Below, piece after piece: positions 29,172 through 39,033 of a stretch of 64,000 nucleotides of DNA (the stretch's first letter is position 1; each line of letters begins with the position of its first letter). The notes under the pieces were generated by a model. That model had not been told where the DNA came from, searched no databases, and saw only the letters and a program-made list of their open reading frames with translations. Made by a program: the position numbers and the translations under genes. This DNA comes from JANQHS01 sp965267505 (GTDB lineage Bacteria; Bacteroidota; Bacteroidia; Cytophagales; CCMP332): NCBI GenBank assembly GCA_965267505.1, contig OZ254081.1, forward strand, positions 1,798,001 to 1,862,000. Direction: 5' to 3'.

Positions 29172-32100
29172 ATGAGCAATAAGTCAGGAATCGGAGATAA
29201 TGTGATCTCTCTTCCTTCCGGAGGAGGGTCTGTAAGCGGATTGGGAGAAAAGTTTTCACCCGATCTGTTCACCGGAACCGGAAATTTTTCGGTACCCATA
29301 GCCTTGCCCGAGGGGAGAAATGGCTTTCAGCCTCAATTGACCCTGGGCTATTCAACAGGAAATGGAAACAGTCCCTATGGCCTGGGTTGGGGACTCTCCG
29401 TCCCTGGGATCATGCGCAAGACCAGCAAGGGAGTTCCACAATATTCGGATGAAAAGGATGTGTACATTCTATCAGGTTCGGAAGATCTCATTCCCATATC
29501 TGAATCCAGCAATACGGTAAGTAATGTAACCACTCATAGTACTATCTATAAACCCCGAACAGAGGGATTATTTGCAAGGATCACCCATTTTGAAGCAATA
29601 GATGTAACCGACCCTGAGAACCCCTCCTATTCGGATTATTGGGAGGTCCGCAGTAAAGACGGGCTGGTCAGTCATTATGGCAACCCAGACCTGGAAAGGG
29701 GAGATAGCGATAATACAGTCATTGCCAATCCCGGAGATCGAAGCAAAATTTTTGCCTGGAAACTCTACAAAACAGAAGATCCTTTCGGCAACCATATTCT
29801 TTATGAGTATCTGCGAGATTTTGAAGCAAGCGATCCTTCTCAAAAAGAAATGGGGTATGATCAGCTCTATCTGGATAAGATCAAATATGTGGATTGGGAT
29901 GATTCGGGTACTACCCGCTACCTGGTAAGCGTGCAGTTCGATTATGGATCTTCTGACCGGTCAGACCCCTTCTCGGCTTATACATCCGGATTTCAGGTAA
30001 GAACCAAAAAGCTTTGTGAGGCAATCAATGTCTATACCCATCCGGAGTCGGGCGACCTGCCAGATAATTATAGTTCTACCGGATACCAAATCGAGGACGG
30101 GATAAAGACCAAGGCTTACCTGTTGAGCTATGAAAACTCAGCACATAACGGAAGCTCTTTGCTGAGCAGCGTTCAGGTAAGGGGCTATGACCAGGATGAA
30201 AATGAAGATGAGTTGACCGAGGATATGCCCGCCCTCCAATTCAAGTACACTGGATTTTCACCGGCTGAAAGAGATTTTTCTGCCGTAAAAGGAAAAGATC
30301 TTCCTGCCTTGGGCCTTTCCGCACCGACCATGGAACTCATTGATCTGGATGGAAACGGATTGCCCGATATAGTCGAGATGAATGGTAGCTTCGTCCGCTA
30401 CTGGAGCAATAAAGGAGGAGGAGAATTTCATGTTCCCAGGCTCATGGAGGATGCCCCTTCGGGTTTGAGTCTGGAGGATCCTGATGTCCAGCTGGTGGAT
30501 GCGGATGGGGATGGGAGGGCAGATCTCCTTTCAAGAAAACCCGGGCTCAATGGATACTTCCCACTGGATCATGGAGGCAAGTGGGATAAGGAAGGTTTTA
30601 GACCTCAAAGAATAGCCCCAAGTTTCTCCTTTGCAGATCCTGAGGTGAAAATGATGGATTTGACCGGAAATGGAGTAACCGATGTCCTTCGGAACGGAGT
30701 TTCCCTGGAATGTTATTTCCAGGACAGTGATCTGGGTTGGGATGAGCCCAAGATGAAGGCCAGGTCGGGTTCTTTTGATTTTCCCGAGATCAGCTTTGCC
30801 AACCCCAGGGTAAAGACTGCGGATATGTCAGGCGACGGCCTACAGGACCTTGTTTTAATACACGACGGCGGCCTTGAGTACTGGCCTAGTTTGGGTTATG
30901 GCAATTGGGGAGGAAGGAAGGTCCTTTCCTTTTCGAGAATTGGCTACGACTTTAACCCGGAAAGGATGTTTCTGGGAGATCTGGATGGGGATGGTGTGGC
31001 GGACTTGATCTATGTGGATAATAACAAGGTAAGTATTTGGTTCAACAAGCAGGGAGAGGGCTTCTCCGACCCTGTGGTGATCAACGGGACCCCTCCCGTA
31101 TCGGACCTTGATTCCGTGCGCGTTGTGGACCTCTTGGGCCAGGGAACTCCCGGGATACTCTGGAGTTCTGATGGAAGCTATTCCACGGAGACCAGAATGT
31201 ACTTTTTGGACCTTACGGCCGGAGTAAAGCCCTATGTTCTGGAGGAGATGGACAACCAAATGGGAGCCGTGACCAAGGTTAAATACGAATCCTCCACCAT
31301 CCACTACCAAAGAGATCAAAAGATACCAACTGAACGCTGGCAAACCAGCCTGCCATTTCCCGTACAAGTGGTGAGCTGCGTGGAAGTCATCGACCAGATC
31401 AGCCAGGGCAAGCTTGCGACTGAATATAGATACCATCATGGCTATTGGGACGGAGGCGAAAGGGAATTTCGAGGCTTTGGAAGGGTGGATCAGCAGGATA
31501 CCGAAACCTTTGAAGTCTACAATCAGGAAGGTTTACACGGTTCTCAAACTTTCGAGAGCGTTGCCCAAACCCAATATTCTCCACCCCTCTTGACCAAGTC
31601 CTGGTTTTATCTGGGACCCGTAGGGCCGGAATACGGCGAGTGGCTTATCCCTGATTTTTCTGGTGAATACTTCTCAGAGGATGACCAGGCTTTTGACACC
31701 CAGGAGGAATTAAGAGGGTTTCTTTCGGTATTACCCAGAAGAGCCAGAAGGGATGCGCACCGGACCTTAAGAGGCTCTTCCCTAAGAACCGAATTGTACG
31801 CCCTGGACGGCAGTGCCGATGAAAACCGACCCTATACCGTTACCGAACAGCATTACGACCTAAGAAAGGAGTTTCAACCCTCAGATTATGTCAGCGATGA
31901 GAATAATTCCTTTCCAGATAAAAAGAACTGGGGATCGGCCTATGTGTTTTTCTCAATGGCAGCAGCCAGCCGTACCACGCAATGGGAAAGAGGCGTTAAA
32001 TCCGAGAATCACCATACTTTTTCATTTTCAAATAATTACGACAGCTATGGAAACCTTCAGGAAAGCATTGTGGTGGCAGTGCCCAGGGGAAGGGACTTTA

Positions 32101-35100
32101 AGCAAAGTCTCTCCTCCGCTCCTGGAGAAGCCTATCTGGTGACCTACAAAGAGAAGGTCTTCGGGTACAATGACACCGCAGGGGATACTTATATCGTTGA
32201 TCGACTCTGCTCGGAGAAGGACTTTGAGATCACAAACGACGGAAAGGATGATTTGACCGAGCTGGTGGAAACCACTGTGTACGATACCAACAATCAGGAG
32301 CTTTTTCAACATAGCATCTACTACTACGACGGAACTGCTCTGACAAACATAAATGGAGCGGACTTTGGGGTAATCCAGGATTATGGGGTTTTAAAGAGGA
32401 CCAAAAAGCTGATGATCAGCGATGATGTGATCACCAATGTCTATGGTTCCACTCCGGTTATTTATGAAGAAACGACAAGTTCTGCCTGGAATGATTATCC
32501 CAAGGAAGCACAGGATAAAATTGTTTTTACCGATCAAAGTGCAGGTGGAAATGAGGGTCATGTGGCAGGTTACTATCTGGATGTTTCCAAAAGACAGATC
32601 AACGACAACGGAACCCTCAAGCGGGATTACCTGGGAAGCCTGTTTTATCAGCGCTATGACTATGATGATTACGGATACAAGCCGGACCTGGATGTTAAAT
32701 ACCAGGGTGCTTTGGCTGGATTTTCAGCTACTTCTATCATTCAGACCGCTCTTACCCTGAATTACAGGACCCTGCAGTATGAGCAGGTATTCGATCCGAA
32801 TCGGAATTACTCTAAGGTTCTTTTTTCGCCCCTGGGATTTGTCAAGGCCAAGCTCTTTGCCGATAAATCTACCTGGAAGGATACAGAAGCCGATCCGGCT
32901 GTGAAGATGGAATATGATTTTTTCAACTTCGTAAATAATTCAGATCCGGTTTATGTAAAAAGCACCACGCGCGAATGGCATAAGAACGATAGCGCAGAAG
33001 CCAATTACAATGAAAATACATTCGCGAAATACGAATATTCGGATGGTTTTGGACGTCTGGTACAAACAAGGCAACAGTCCGAGGATGTCATATTCGGGGA
33101 AACCACCAATGACAGAATCTTCGGAGATTCAGGCCTGAATCCAGACCCGGATGGAACGAGTGACAATGCTGAGGGAACCGAGAGGGATAGCCAGGAACCT
33201 TTGAATGTGGTGGTAAGCGGCTGGCAGGTCTACGACAATAAAGGCCAGGTGGTTGAGAAGTATGAACCCTTTTTCGATTCCGGTTTTGACTTTGCAGAAC
33301 CATCCACGAATCAAAAAGGAAAGAAGGTTCAGATGTTCTACGATCCGAGAGGACAGGTAATCAGGACCCTGAATCCGGATAATACGGAGCAACGAGTGAT
33401 ATTCGGAGTTCCGGGGACCATAGCGAGTCCTGATCTGGACGATCTTGATGCCTTTGAACCCACCCCCTGGGAAAGCTATACCTACGATGCCAATGACCTG
33501 GGCGGGATCACTCATGCTATGGAGAGTGCCGATTATGATGATCATTGGTATACGCCTTCGTCGGTGGTATTGGATGCCCTGGGCAGACAGGTGAAGACCA
33601 CCCAACGGGTGGATGGCATTAGCTCCAATGATATTGTGATGGAATATGAGTATGACATCAGAGGCAATGTATTGGAGATCACCGATGCACTGGGTCGGAC
33701 TTTGACTACCAATAAATATTCGGAAGCCAATTGGCTGATCGAGGAAGATCATCTTGACTCAGGTAAAACCACCTTTTATTTCCATTATTCCGGTAAACCC
33801 AAGCATATAGTAAGAGCCAACGGATCGGAGAGCATGATCTTTTTCGATACGCTTGGAAGGGAAATATATGTTTGGGGAAAAGATTTTGTAGAGGGTGATT
33901 GGACCGTAAAGCAATTCACCTTTTATGGCGAACATGCCCTGGCTACCGGTCCCTCTCAATACAATATCAACATGAGGGCAAGGCCCTATCAGGTATTTGA
34001 TGGAGCGGGTCTGCAGACCAATGTGGAGTTTGATTATAAGGGAAATCCCTTGGAGACCCAAAGACAGGTAGTCGAAGATTCCAAGCTTGATGCTTCCATT
34101 CCCGGTAACTATGAAGACCTAAACGAGGCCATGTTCTCTGCAGATCATACAGCTCTGATACCGGATGATTTTTCAACCAGCGGGGAGGTAAAACCCGATG
34201 CCACGGAATTAGATAATCATGTGAGTGATTATATGGAAGATCATGATTATAAGCATATCTACGAATACGATGCTTTGAGTCGTCCGGTTAAGATTACTCT
34301 GCCAACCAAGGAGACGACAGGAGATGGCATTCCCCAGCACATAAAATACAATGAGCGGGGTTTGGTTTCTGAGCTTGAGTTTGATACGGGAGAGTATTCC
34401 AAGGCCAATGTCCATTACAATGCCAAGGGGCAGAGGATCCTGATACTGAGCAATAAGATCATGACCCGATATGCCTATGATGCCGATACCTTCAGATTAA
34501 AAAGGATAAGGGCCTGGGCCTATGAGGAGCCCGTTGGAACCACGCATGAGTATGCCGAACTAAATACATCCAATTGGCACAAGAAGCTGGATTATAGTTA
34601 TGACTATGACCTGGTGGGCAATATTTTGTCTTTGAGGGATAAATCCCCCGATTCTTCAGGGGTTGAGGGTCCCGGAGATCTTACCCGTGAATACGAGTAC
34701 GATCCGATTTATAGATTATTGAAAGCCACAGGTAGGGAATGTTCTACCGGATTGACCACATCGACCCCCTGGGTCAGTGCCAATGCCTATCGCTGTCATG
34801 ATCATACGGCCACCAATGAGTATGAAAGGAATTATACTTATGATAAGATGGGCAATATCACCCAGATGGATCATGATATTACTCAAGGGACCGGAACCGA
34901 TTTTACCAGGAATTATATCTATCCGACTGGGAATGCCAACAACAAGCTTGAGAAGTTAGAGAACGCCTCTTCCACCAAGCTTGCCGATTATACCTACGAT
35001 GATAGTGGGAACATGATCCAGGAGAATACAGAAAGGTATTTCACCTTCAATTCCTTTAATCAAATGTCCAGCTTCTACAACCAAACCAGCAACGGTAATG

Positions 35101-36455
35101 AACCAACAGTTTATTCCATTTATCTTTATGGAGCAGACGGGCAGCGAGTGAAAAAGTGGACTAGAAAAGATAATGATCTCATTGATGTTACCAATTACAT
35201 TGGTGCAGCCTTTGAGCATCAATACGAAACTGACCATTCTTTGTCTGTTGATTCCAATAATGATTACGAATGGTTCAGTATGATGCTTGGCTCTGAGCGT
35301 TTGAATTCGGAGCGATATGGCAACGATGATAATGACAAAGCAGGGGCAGATGATTATTATGAGTACATCAATGATCATTTGGGCTCAGTGATCCTGACCT
35401 ATAAGTCTGATGATGGGGCTTTATATTCGAGAGAAGAATGTTTCCCCTTTGGTGAGAATGCTTTTGGGGGCTATGCGAAGAAGAGGTACAGGTTCACGGG
35501 TAAGGAAAGGGACGATGGCAGTGGTTTATGCTACTTCGGTGCTCGCTATTATGCCCCTTGGTTGTGTCGATTTACGAGTGTGGATCCGCTGAAGGGGGAG
35601 AGCCCAGGATTATCGCCTTACCATTACTCAAGCAACAATCCAATCAATAGGATAGATCCGACGGGGATGAAGGATGAGAGTGCTTCAGGACCTTCTGCTT
35701 CAGATAATTTGTCAGGAGGAGCAAAGGGAGCAGAAAAAGCAGGAGCAACACAGGGAAATGGAGAAGGAGTTATCAAAGGAACAGCTGTAACGGGAGCATC
35801 CCCTGGCGGGGCAACAGAAGGTGTTTCAAATGCTCCTCCTAGCACAAGTGGGCCTTCAAAAGGTTCAGGGGAAACCAAAAGCTTTTCTGAATTTGATTTC
35901 AAATATGACACAGAAGGATTTATTGGCTCTCCTGATGTAGGGGGAGAATCTGGCGGGAGAACAGAAATGCCAGAAATTGAAAAGATAGAACCTCGAAAGG
36001 CAAAGCCTTTTGACGCTCCTGGCCCAAAAGCACCTGCTGAGATGCCATCCTCCTCTTGGAAGGGCGGAACGATGGAAGGATTGTCAATAAATGTTGTCCC
36101 AGGAGGAGGTTTTAATTTGGAACTAGGAAGAATTACCGATTCAAAAGGAAATAGTTCCTTTTATTATTCATTTGGTTTTTCATTTGGGTTTGACGCATCA
36201 ATAGGATTCATAAGCAAATCGATTGAAAGGACTGATAACAAAACCTTTGATGTATCAGATATTGTTGGATGGGGGGCGGAGCATGAAGGATCGGGATTTA
36301 ATGTTGATTTTATTTTTTCGGGTGGGGATGCAGACAGAAAAGAAGGAGTTTCAAAATCATATCAGAAAAATCTGAAATATAAGGGAATTGGATTTTCTTT
36401 AGGCACTCCCTTTGGGTATTCATTCCAATTTGGAAAAACAGGATTGATCCGATGA
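29172..36455 (+). CDS. Fused TcB-TcC toxin (SpvB/VCBS/TcdB/Rhs) with variable C-terminal tip
   Basis: 2427 residues. An SpvB-type N-terminus (GLGEKFSPDLFTGTGNFSVP) is followed by a VCBS/FG-GAP propeller from about 390 (LIDLDGNGLPD, TADMSGDGLQD, LGDLDGDGVAD), a TcdB middle domain (YRYHHGYWDGGEREFRGFGR) and many YD/Rhs repeats. The Rhs core ends in CRFTSVDPL and NNPINRIDPTGM (Met 2166). The shell encapsulates the toxic tip, which in this family is released by self-cleavage at the core. The tip (about 2167-2427) is Gly/Ser/Pro-rich and then beta-rich (YYSFGFSFGFDASIGF); I do not recognise its activity. The stop overlaps the immunity candidate (ATGA). B and C are separate proteins in many insect pathogens; here they are one. 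Confidence 0.93.
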   Translation: MSNKSGIGDNVISLPSGGGSVSGLGEKFSPDLFTGTGNFSVPIALPEGRNGFQPQLTLGYSTGNGNSPYGLGWGLSVPGIMRKTSKGVPQYSDEKDVYILSGSEDLIPISESSNTVSNVTTHSTIYKPRTEGLFARITHFEAIDVTDPENPSYSDYWEVRSKDGLVSHYGNPDLERGDSDNTVIANPGDRSKIFAWKLYKTEDPFGNHILYEYLRDFEASDPSQKEMGYDQLYLDKIKYVDWDDSGTTRYLVSVQFDYGSSDRSDPFSAYTSGFQVRTKKLCEAINVYTHPESGDLPDNYSSTGYQIEDGIKTKAYLLSYENSAHNGSSLLSSVQVRGYDQDENEDELTEDMPALQFKYTGFSPAERDFSAVKGKDLPALGLSAPTMELIDLDGNGLPDIVEMNGSFVRYWSNKGGGEFHVPRLMEDAPSGLSLEDPDVQLVDADGDGRADLLSRKPGLNGYFPLDHGGKWDKEGFRPQRIAPSFSFADPEVKMMDLTGNGVTDVLRNGVSLECYFQDSDLGWDEPKMKARSGSFDFPEISFANPRVKTADMSGDGLQDLVLIHDGGLEYWPSLGYGNWGGRKVLSFSRIGYDFNPERMFLGDLDGDGVADLIYVDNNKVSIWFNKQGEGFSDPVVINGTPPVSDLDSVRVVDLLGQGTPGILWSSDGSYSTETRMYFLDLTAGVKPYVLEEMDNQMGAVTKVKYESSTIHYQRDQKIPTERWQTSLPFPVQVVSCVEVIDQISQGKLATEYRYHHGYWDGGEREFRGFGRVDQQDTETFEVYNQEGLHGSQTFESVAQTQYSPPLLTKSWFYLGPVGPEYGEWLIPDFSGEYFSEDDQAFDTQEELRGFLSVLPRRARRDAHRTLRGSSLRTELYALDGSADENRPYTVTEQHYDLRKEFQPSDYVSDENNSFPDKKNWGSAYVFFSMAAASRTTQWERGVKSENHHTFSFSNNYDSYGNLQESIVVAVPRGRDFKQSLSSAPGEAYLVTYKEKVFGYNDTAGDTYIVDRLCSEKDFEITNDGKDDLTELVETTVYDTNNQELFQHSIYYYDGTALTNINGADFGVIQDYGVLKRTKKLMISDDVITNVYGSTPVIYEETTSSAWNDYPKEAQDKIVFTDQSAGGNEGHVAGYYLDVSKRQINDNGTLKRDYLGSLFYQRYDYDDYGYKPDLDVKYQGALAGFSATSIIQTALTLNYRTLQYEQVFDPNRNYSKVLFSPLGFVKAKLFADKSTWKDTEADPAVKMEYDFFNFVNNSDPVYVKSTTREWHKNDSAEANYNENTFAKYEYSDGFGRLVQTRQQSEDVIFGETTNDRIFGDSGLNPDPDGTSDNAEGTERDSQEPLNVVVSGWQVYDNKGQVVEKYEPFFDSGFDFAEPSTNQKGKKVQMFYDPRGQVIRTLNPDNTEQRVIFGVPGTIASPDLDDLDAFEPTPWESYTYDANDLGGITHAMESADYDDHWYTPSSVVLDALGRQVKTTQRVDGISSNDIVMEYEYDIRGNVLEITDALGRTLTTNKYSEANWLIEEDHLDSGKTTFYFHYSGKPKHIVRANGSESMIFFDTLGREIYVWGKDFVEGDWTVKQFTFYGEHALATGPSQYNINMRARPYQVFDGAGLQTNVEFDYKGNPLETQRQVVEDSKLDASIPGNYEDLNEAMFSADHTALIPDDFSTSGEVKPDATELDNHVSDYMEDHDYKHIYEYDALSRPVKITLPTKETTGDGIPQHIKYNERGLVSELEFDTGEYSKANVHYNAKGQRILILSNKIMTRYAYDADTFRLKRIRAWAYEEPVGTTHEYAELNTSNWHKKLDYSYDYDLVGNILSLRDKSPDSSGVEGPGDLTREYEYDPIYRLLKATGRECSTGLTTSTPWVSANAYRCHDHTATNEYERNYTYDKMGNITQMDHDITQGTGTDFTRNYIYPTGNANNKLEKLENASSTKLADYTYDDSGNMIQENTERYFTFNSFNQMSSFYNQTSNGNEPTVYSIYLYGADGQRVKKWTRKDNDLIDVTNYIGAAFEHQYETDHSLSVDSNNDYEWFSMMLGSERLNSERYGNDDNDKAGADDYYEYINDHLGSVILTYKSDDGALYSREECFPFGENAFGGYAKKRYRFTGKERDDGSGLCYFGARYYAPWLCRFTSVDPLKGESPGLSPYHYSSNNPINRIDPTGMKDESASGPSASDNLSGGAKGAEKAGATQGNGEGVIKGTAVTGASPGGATEGVSNAPPSTSGPSKGSGETKSFSEFDFKYDTEGFIGSPDVGGESGGRTEMPEIEKIEPRKAKPFDAPGPKAPAEMPSSSWKGGTMEGLSINVVPGGGFNLELGRITDSKGNSSFYYSFGFSFGFDASIGFISKSIERTDNKTFDVSDIVGWGAEHEGSGFNVDFIFSGGDADRKEGVSKSYQKNLKYKGIGFSLGTPFGYSFQFGKTGLIR
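35425..35590 (+). repeat. Rhs-core segment shared with orphan module 1
   Basis: This stretch of the TcB-TcC gene (SREECFPFGENAFGG to CRFTSVDP) is about 90% identical at DNA level, by eye, to 44551-44716. The shared block begins abruptly at the N-terminal edge of the orphan reading frame. It is suitable as a 5' homology arm for exchanging tips. Confidence 0.85.
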
Positions 36456-36721
36456 AAATAGTTCTAATAATCGTTTTAATTACTACTGTAATTGTTCTTA
36501 ATATTTTATCGTATCACATAAAAGAAATATTGAAAAGCAAAGGATTTAAAGTTTATGCTTTTATGGGACATATTTCTGATTTAATCCGTTTTGGAAAAAT
36601 TATCAAAAATGAGGAAGATTATAAGAAAAAATCCTATTACAAAAGAGTTTTAGCCTCATTACTGATCCTTTTGATTTTTTTATTGGCAAGTGTTTTTATG
36701 TTGTTTTTTGCATATGATTAA
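36452..36721 (+). CDS. Small two-span membrane protein, candidate immunity to the TcC tip
   Basis: 89 residues. Hydrophobic helices at 2-18 and about 66-87 flank a basic Lys/Tyr-rich cytoplasmic loop. The start overlaps the toxin stop by 4 bp (ATGA), the typical arrangement of immunity genes behind polymorphic Rhs tips. A membrane-embedded immunity protein suggests that the cognate tip acts at a membrane. Repeat A begins 12 bp after its stop. The sequence matches no family I recognise, so the role is inferred from position. Confidence 0.7.
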   Translation: MKIVLIIVLITTVIVLNILSYHIKEILKSKGFKVYAFMGHISDLIRFGKIIKNEEDYKKKSYYKRVLASLLILLIFLLASVFMLFFAYD

Positions 36722-36732
36722 TTTTCTCTAAT

Positions 36733-36890
36733 CACGTAGGGCCCTCCCCCTCATCACCTAACCTCTCCAACGGAACAACAAGCAGAAAAGATCATATCCC
36801 CCATTTGAGGATTCAGTTTTGTAATCCCTTAGATACTAGCTGACTCTAGGACTGCGGCAGGTTTCCTACGCGATGTAAGGGCTTGTTTTA
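36733..36890 (+). repeat. Repeat A, copy 1
   Basis: About 158 bp sharing blocks with three other copies: CACGTAGGGCCCTCC, ACCTAACCTCTCCAAC, ACAACA, TATCCCCC, GTAATCCCTTAGATAC, GGCAGGTTTCCTACGCGATG and TAAGGGCTTGTTT. AATCCCTTA near the middle can pair with TAAGGGCTT at the end (8 of 9). It begins 12 bp after the immunity candidate. Confidence 0.88.
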
Positions 36891-36917
36891 GGGGCTCAAA
36901 TTCAGGAAATTTATTGG

Positions 36918-37307
36918 ATGACAGAAAAGGAGAAAGCAAAACTCAAAGACAGATTACTAAGCTTTGCAATCCGAAATGAAGCAGCTATGTATTATGCAGA
37001 CTTCTTTCTTAACAGGTTTGGCCCATGGGACGTAGACGATGATTTAACAATTGCACTTCTTCAACAAATAGAAATGGATGGAAATCTTGAAATTAGCTAT
37101 GATTACACAACAAAAGATAATCCGAAAGATTTTAGGATAATTAAGAATTCAAAGGGTGTAGCCTTTTTAAACCACGATGGCGGATATACTAAGCAATACA
37201 AAAGTTTACAGGCGAAAAGGATTAAAGAATTCTTGAGGAAGGATCTTGTTGCTTGGGGCGGATGGATAGTTGCTATTCTGGCCCTCCTTCTCCAGTATGT
37301 TTTTTAA
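36918..37307 (+). CDS. Uncharacterised 129-residue protein with C-terminal membrane anchor
   Basis: A soluble, charged domain (about 1-105; includes YYADFFLNRFGPWDVDDDL and GVAFLNHDGGYTKQYKSLQ) ends in one hydrophobic helix (WGGWIVAILALLLQYVF), typical of a tail-anchored cytoplasmic protein. I recognise no family. It is the first of several small genes lying between a repeat A copy and a repeat B copy, so it is best seen as cargo of the mosaic region. Confidence 0.65.
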   Translation: MTEKEKAKLKDRLLSFAIRNEAAMYYADFFLNRFGPWDVDDDLTIALLQQIEMDGNLEISYDYTTKDNPKDFRIIKNSKGVAFLNHDGGYTKQYKSLQAKRIKEFLRKDLVAWGGWIVAILALLLQYVF

Positions 37308-37308
37308 C

Positions 37309-37345
37309 AAGTTTTCCCCTGCTCACCTTCGATTTGCCACAAACC
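37309..37345 (+). repeat. Repeat B, copy 1
   Basis: Short repeat CAAGTTTTCCCCTGCTCACCTTCGATTTGCC... resembling GTTTTGCCCGTTTGCCTTCGTTTTACCAGAAAC at 47668. It directly follows the cargo gene and directly precedes the integrase. Confidence 0.6.
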
Positions 37346-37361
37346 ACTTTTATCTTTGTAC

Positions 37362-38486
37362 ATGGCAAAGAAGGGTATTTCTCTCAAGCTTAAACTCAAG
37401 GCACTTAAGGCAAATCGCTCGTCCTACTTCCTACATGTTTACGATCCTTCGAGCAGGAAACGAAGACGGGAATACCTAGGGCTTTACATTCACACCAAAC
37501 CAAGGAACCAGACTGAGAGGCAACACAATGTAGAAACCAAGAGAATTGCTGAGGCTGTATTCTCGAAGAGAATACTAGAAGCACAGCAAGGCAGATATGG
37601 CATAACCAAACCCAAGGAAACCGATGTTTCCTCCATTGCATTTGTTGAACAACTGATCGAGAAGAAAAAAGAAACCACTAGTGAAAACAATGTCTCCAAC
37701 TGGAAATCTCTTCTAGCTCATCTGAGACGATTCACTAGCAGCAACTTGAAACTCTCAGAAGTGGATGAAATATTCCTGAATCAATTCAGGGATTATCTAC
37801 TCACAAAGAATTTGTCTAGGGCAGGCAAACCTCTGGCAAGGAACTCCGCAGCATCTTATTTCGATCGCATCAAATCGGCAATCAAAGAAGCACATCGTTT
37901 GAAACTCATTCCTGAGAACCCAGCATCTCGTGTTCCCTCTATCTCTACTGTTGAAAGCAAACGGGAGTTCCTCACAACAGATGAAGTTCAGTCTTTGTTT
38001 CGCACTCCTTGTCACTATCCTGTTCTCAAGAGAAGTTTCTTGTTTTCTGTTTTGACTGGTTTAAGGTTCTCGGATGTTCAGGCATTACGCTGGGGCAATG
38101 TCAGGCACAGCAAAGAACACGGACATCATTTGGCATTTCAACAGCAGAAAACCAAGGCACATGAAATCCTCCCAATCAACAACCAAGCGTTAAAGCTGCT
38201 TGGGGATAGGTTGCCTGATGACAAACCTGTCTTTGAGCGACTGATCTACAGTGTGCATTGGAACGAGATGTTAGGGCGTTGGATCAAGGCAGCGGGGATC
38301 AACAAACACATCACCTTTCATTGTGCAAGGCACACTCATGCAACCCTATTACTGGCAGGAGGAACCGACATCTACACAGTTTCCAAGATGTTAGGGCATA
38401 AGCAAGTGCAAACCACAGCAATCTATCTCAAAGTCCTTGATGAAAGCAAGAGGGAAGCAATTGATTCACTTCCCTCGTTTTCTTGA
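37362..38486 (+). CDS. Tyrosine recombinase (phage-type integrase)
   Basis: 374 residues from the ATG at 37362 (a TTG six bases upstream is possible). A basic N-terminal arm-binding part is followed by a SAM-like core-binding domain (about 95-190) and a catalytic domain with Arg in LTGLRFSD (about 233), Lys in QQKTKAHEI, HCARHTHAT (about 320), LGHKQVQTT (about 345) and the nucleophile Tyr in AIYLKV (about 353). All catalytic residues are present, so it is likely active. It is probably the integrase of a small element that also carries the replication-type gene at 39034. No attachment-site pair could be recognised by eye. Confidence 0.93.
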   Translation: MAKKGISLKLKLKALKANRSSYFLHVYDPSSRKRRREYLGLYIHTKPRNQTERQHNVETKRIAEAVFSKRILEAQQGRYGITKPKETDVSSIAFVEQLIEKKKETTSENNVSNWKSLLAHLRRFTSSNLKLSEVDEIFLNQFRDYLLTKNLSRAGKPLARNSAASYFDRIKSAIKEAHRLKLIPENPASRVPSISTVESKREFLTTDEVQSLFRTPCHYPVLKRSFLFSVLTGLRFSDVQALRWGNVRHSKEHGHHLAFQQQKTKAHEILPINNQALKLLGDRLPDDKPVFERLIYSVHWNEMLGRWIKAAGINKHITFHCARHTHATLLLAGGTDIYTVSKMLGHKQVQTTAIYLKVLDESKREAIDSLPSFS

Positions 38487-39033
38487 TGGAGTAATCCCAA
38501 TCTCCCCATTCCAATTTCGGTATCAGTATTAAGGAGTTTAGGCGTCCTCTAGTAAATGATCTCCGTTCATTGAAGGAATTCACAAGAAAAGGGAGTTAAT
38601 CTCAATACGGACTGTAGTTCAAGGCATGGCAATGGGCAATGGGTTTGGTCCTTCCATTTTTTGTGAAATTTCCAAAATTCCCCCTTAGGTGATTCCCTTT
38701 CAGATTTTAAAATAGTAAGGGAAAGTTTCCTCGTTTCCTCCTCTCAAATCAAACGCTTTCGGCAAGGGTTTTGGCAATCAATAAGGTCCTTTCAGGCAAG
38801 CTAGCTGGACGTTCTGTGTAGCTGTGACTAGAGTGCAGAATAAAAACGAAAAATCAGAGAATTCCCCTTATTATTTAGATTTTCAGAAATGGTATTTTTC
38901 CTAGTGCAACCCTTAACATTTACACCCAAATCTTCAGGTGCTTTTATAACCTTTCAAGAACCTTCAAAACCTAGGCACCAATCTCCAATTCTTCCTGTTT
39001 TTCTAGGTATATGATACCCAAACCGACAAAACG
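38487..39033. other. Intergenic region, 547 bp, between integrase and replication-type gene
   Basis: I see no coding sequence or strong terminator. The position between integrase and Rep is where small integrative elements often carry attP or an origin, but I could not identify one. Confidence 0.5.

Noticed and set aside
28194..33752. Long open frames antisense to the toxin genes (e.g. 28194-28763, 30855-31439, 33129-33752)
   Set aside because: They mirror codon bias of the huge sense genes, whose domains are unambiguous.
19347..36721. Extracellular contractile injection system or phage-tail cluster
   Set aside because: No sheath, tube, baseplate or ATPase genes are present; the large proteins fit Tc toxin subunits.
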